A stretch of DNA of 64,000 bases, taken from the NCBI RefSeq assembly GCF_003688495.1, contig NZ_REFH01000008.1:124001-188000 (forward strand). The letters are read 5' to 3'. The translations under genes and the position numbers were made by a program. Source of the stretch: Flavobacterium weaverense (GTDB lineage: Bacteria > Bacteroidota > Bacteroidia > Flavobacteriales > Flavobacteriaceae). The notes beneath the pieces are model-generated. The model searched no databases and had not been told where the DNA came from. It was given only the letters and a program-made list of their open reading frames with translations. Positions 61,451 through 64,000 of this stretch are shown here, piece by piece; positions within the stretch are counted from its first letter, which is position 1; each line of letters begins with the position of its first letter.

Positions 61451-63760
61451 ATGGCTATCAAAAAAAACAATAAACAGACGAAAGGCACTGGCAAAGACAT
61501 TACTTCTTATCAGAGGAAGTTTTGGAAAATATTCTTCATTGGTTTAGGAAGTGTAGGTTTGTTTTTCTTATTCGCATCCTGGGGAATCTTTGGATCAATG
61601 CCTTCATTTGAAGACTTAGAGAATCCTGATTCTAACCTAGCAACTGAAATTATTTCAGCAGATGGAGTAGTTATTGGTAAGTATTTCCAAAAGAATAGAT
61701 CGCAATTAAAATATTCTGACTTACCTAAAAACTTAGTTCAAGCTTTAATTGCTACTGAAGATGCTCGTTTTTATGATCACTCAGGGATTGATGCGAGAGG
61801 AACTTTAAGAGCTATTTCGAGTTTAGGAACAAGCGGTGGCGCAAGTACTTTAACGCAACAATTAGCGAAACAATTATTTCATGGTGAAGGGTCTAAATTT
61901 TTACCTTTTAGAATCGTTCAAAAAATGAAAGAATGGATTATTGCAATTCGTTTAGAAAGACAATATACTAAAAATGAAATCATTGCGATGTACTGCAACG
62001 TATATGATTTTGGAAATAACTCTGTTGGAGTAAGCTCTGCAGCAAAAACTTATTTTTCAAAAGAGCCAAGAGATTTGACAATAGACGAATCTGCTATTTT
62101 AGTGGGAATGTTTAAAAACTCTGGATTATACAATCCAATTCGTAATCCTCAAGGAGTTAAAAATCGTAGAAATGTAGTGTTGTCACAAATGGAAAAAGGT
62201 GATATTATTACTGAAGATCAAAAAGTGCAATTACAGAGTTTACCAATCAAATTGAATTTCAAATTAGAAACTCACAAAGACGGTACTGCTACTTACTTTA
62301 GAGAATATCTTCGCGATTACATGAAAAAATGGGTAGAAGAAAACAAAAAGTCGGACGGGTCTAACTACGATATTTACAAAGACGGTTTAAAGATTTATAC
62401 AACGATCGATTCAAGAATGCAGTCACATGCTGAAAAAGCAGTTACGGCGCATATGGCAAATCTTCAGCAAGAATTTTTTAATCAGTCAAAAGGCAATAAA
62501 AATGCTCCTTTTGTTAATATTTCAGCTGTTGAAACTCAAAAAATATTGAACCAAGCTATGAAATCATCGAACCGTTGGTCTGTAATGAAATCAATGGATA
62601 AAAGTGAGGAAGAAATTATAAAATCGTTTAGTGAAAAGACTAAAATGACTGTTTTTTCTTGGAAAGGAGAAAGAGATACAATCATGACTCCTATGGATTC
62701 AATCCGTTATTACAAACACTTTCTTCAATCTGGTTTAATGGCTATGGAGCCACAAACTGGAAATATTAAAGCGTGGGTTGGAGGAATTAATTACAAGTAT
62801 TTTCAGTACGATCACGTAGGGCAAGGAGCGAGACAGGTAGGTTCGACTTTTAAACCATTTGTATATGCGACTGCTATTGAACAATTGAATATGTCTCCTT
62901 GTGATTCTATTATTGATGGACCTTTTATGATTAGAAAAGGTCGCCATAATGTAACAGCGGATTGGGAGCCAAAAAATTCAGATAATAAATACCGCGGAAT
63001 GGTTACCTTAAAAAGAGGTTTAGCTAGTTCAATAAATACAGTATCTGCCAAGTTAATGGATAAAGTAGGTCCAAAAGCTGTTGTAGATTTAACTCATAAA
63101 TTAGGCGTGAAATCTGAAATTCCTTTGCAACCATCAATTGCCTTAGGTGCCGTTGAAATTACTGTTGAGGACATGGTAGCTGCCTACAGCACATTTGCAA
63201 ATCAAGGTGTTTATATGAAACCACAATTTATATCACGAATTGAAGATAAAAGTGGTGTAATTATTTATGAGCCAATACCAGAATCCCACGATGTATTAAA
63301 TAAAGATATCGCTTACGCAGTAATCAAATTGTTAGAAGGAGTTACCGAAGGTGGTTCTGGAGATCGTTTGCGAACTACGGGCGGTGGAAATGGTTCTAAT
63401 CGCTGGACAGGTTATCCGTATAACTTCAAGAATCCGATTGCAGGAAAAACTGGAACTACACAAAATCAATCTGATGGTTGGTTTATGGGGATGGTTCCAA
63501 ATCTTGTAACGGGTGTTTGGGTTGGTTGCGAAGATCGTTCTGCACGTTTTAAAAGTATTACTTACGGACAAGGAGCTACTGCAGCATTACCTATTTGGGG
63601 TTACTTTATGAAACTTTGCTATGATGATCCAGATTTAAAAGTTTCGAAATCTCCATTTGAGCGACCTGCTAATCTTTCTATTAAAGTAGATTGTTATGTT
63701 GCTAAAAAAGTAGTCGATTCAACTGACACTGAAAATGACACAGGAGAATTCGAATTGTAA
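61451..63760 (+). CDS. Bifunctional penicillin-binding protein 1A
   Basis: A class A PBP that polymerises and cross-links peptidoglycan, 769 residues. One N-terminal membrane segment (about 24-47). Glycosyltransferase family 51 domain (about 65-245) with catalytic Glu103 (ATEDARFYDH) and GASTLTQQLAKQL. Transpeptidase domain (about 420-700) with Ser465-x-x-Lys468 (GSTFKP), Ser527-x-Asn529 and Lys666-Thr-Gly (AGKTGTTQNQSDGWF). It is in operon with gldH. Confidence 0.96.
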   Translation: MAIKKNNKQTKGTGKDITSYQRKFWKIFFIGLGSVGLFFLFASWGIFGSMPSFEDLENPDSNLATEIISADGVVIGKYFQKNRSQLKYSDLPKNLVQALIATEDARFYDHSGIDARGTLRAISSLGTSGGASTLTQQLAKQLFHGEGSKFLPFRIVQKMKEWIIAIRLERQYTKNEIIAMYCNVYDFGNNSVGVSSAAKTYFSKEPRDLTIDESAILVGMFKNSGLYNPIRNPQGVKNRRNVVLSQMEKGDIITEDQKVQLQSLPIKLNFKLETHKDGTATYFREYLRDYMKKWVEENKKSDGSNYDIYKDGLKIYTTIDSRMQSHAEKAVTAHMANLQQEFFNQSKGNKNAPFVNISAVETQKILNQAMKSSNRWSVMKSMDKSEEEIIKSFSEKTKMTVFSWKGERDTIMTPMDSIRYYKHFLQSGLMAMEPQTGNIKAWVGGINYKYFQYDHVGQGARQVGSTFKPFVYATAIEQLNMSPCDSIIDGPFMIRKGRHNVTADWEPKNSDNKYRGMVTLKRGLASSINTVSAKLMDKVGPKAVVDLTHKLGVKSEIPLQPSIALGAVEITVEDMVAAYSTFANQGVYMKPQFISRIEDKSGVIIYEPIPESHDVLNKDIAYAVIKLLEGVTEGGSGDRLRTTGGGNGSNRWTGYPYNFKNPIAGKTGTTQNQSDGWFMGMVPNLVTGVWVGCEDRSARFKSITYGQGATAALPIWGYFMKLCYDDPDLKVSKSPFERPANLSIKVDCYVAKKVVDSTDTENDTGEFEL

Positions 63761-63829
63761 AATTTTAAATTGTTTAAATAATTAAATCCTATTTTTTATT
63801 AAAATTAGGCTTATTAGTAATTCATTCTT

Positions 63830-64000
63830 ATGATCAATAAAAAAGTAAATAATGTTCACGAAGCCCTTCAAGGAATTGAAAATGGGATGACTGTCATGTT
63901 AGGTGGTTTCGGATTATGTGGAATTCCTGAAAACAGTATCGCTGAATTAGTAAAAAAAGAAACGACGGATTTAACTTGTATTTCAAATAATGCAGGAGTA
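63830..64000 (+). CDS. scoA: 3-oxoacid CoA-transferase subunit A (cut by the window edge)
   Basis: The first 57 residues, from ATG: INKKVNNVHEALQGIENGMT, then VMLGGFGLCGIPENSIAEL and SNNAGV. The Gly-Gly-Phe-Gly-x-Cys-Gly-x-Pro motif is the CoA-binding loop of the subunit A of succinyl-CoA:3-ketoacid CoA-transferases. Subunit B is expected just beyond the edge. There is no terminator between the PBP1A gene and this gene. Confidence 0.88.
   Translation, partial: MINKKVNNVHEALQGIENGMTVMLGGFGLCGIPENSIAELVKKETTDLTCISNNAGV

Noticed and set aside
1-64000. tRNA, rRNA, tmRNA, riboswitch, CRISPR or prophage
   Set aside because: I looked for cloverleaf T-arms, direct-repeat arrays with spacers, integrases, transposases and phage structural genes on both strands and saw none. 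Conserved riboswitch cores were not found by eye, but a covariance-model search would be more reliable.

Overview
The window is a low-GC chromosomal segment from a member of the Flavobacteriaceae, most likely Flavobacterium. The evidence is a gliding-motility lipoprotein (GldH), a SusC/SusD pair, an OlsF-type fused acyltransferase, a bacilliredoxin, many Bacteroidetes-type -7 promoter elements (TAnnTTTG) and little use of Shine-Dalgarno sites. I see no rRNA, tRNA, CRISPR array, transposase, prophage or plasmid gene. Both edges cut a gene.

Layout. 1-9.3 kb: the end of an unknown gene, then an aldo/keto reductase (Tas type), an OmpA-like lipoprotein, exonuclease III, the fused ornithine-lipid acyltransferase, a TM2 protein, a 2-hydroxyacid dehydrogenase fused to a VOC domain, NhaA and ProC. 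9.4-17.3 kb, all on the minus strand: mgtE, rsmA, a DUF4286 protein, a TPR protein, serS, a DUF4375 protein and three small proteins. 17.5-34.3 kb, mostly plus: metG, an unknown secreted protein, a permease, a HAD phosphatase, a major OmpA-like porin, ferritin, a Cys-rich miniprotein, ssb (minus), a GNAT-nitrilase/zinc-finger/M28-peptidase operon and an epimerase/permease/S9-peptidase operon. 34.4-38.7 kb: two tandem M13 metallopeptidase paralogs.

38.9-50.3 kb is the most coherent block and deals with redox and metals: a DUF3365 c-type cytochrome, a DUF6132 protein and a SCO copper chaperone; feoA-feoB and a FeoB-associated Cys-rich peptide; then, on the minus strand, an Nramp transporter fused to a universal-stress domain, a DtxR-family regulator and a ZIP transporter. 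A TonB-dependent receptor and a thioredoxin-like protein diverge from the Nramp gene. The cytochrome and feoA promoters each carry a dyad centred near -42, the class II position of CRP/FNR-family activators. The short Nramp/receptor intergenic region has overlapping divergent promoters and a palindrome covering the receptor -7 element, a good candidate DtxR operator. 50.4-64 kb: lycopene cyclase, bacilliredoxin, 2Fe-2S ferredoxin, a TrhO tRNA hydroxylase with an unusual C-terminal extension, SusC/SusD, a RicT-gldH-PBP1A operon and the start of a CoA-transferase subunit.

Intergenic DNA holds two interspersed repeat families: short REP-like palindromes (GTCATTGCGAGGAACGAAGC type) and an approximately 85-nt structured element (TAGCCC...GGAAATAGCTCC) whose central hairpin varies between copies; in one copy the centre is a REP-like palindrome. 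All functional calls rest on reading motifs and on family knowledge; no database search was run.
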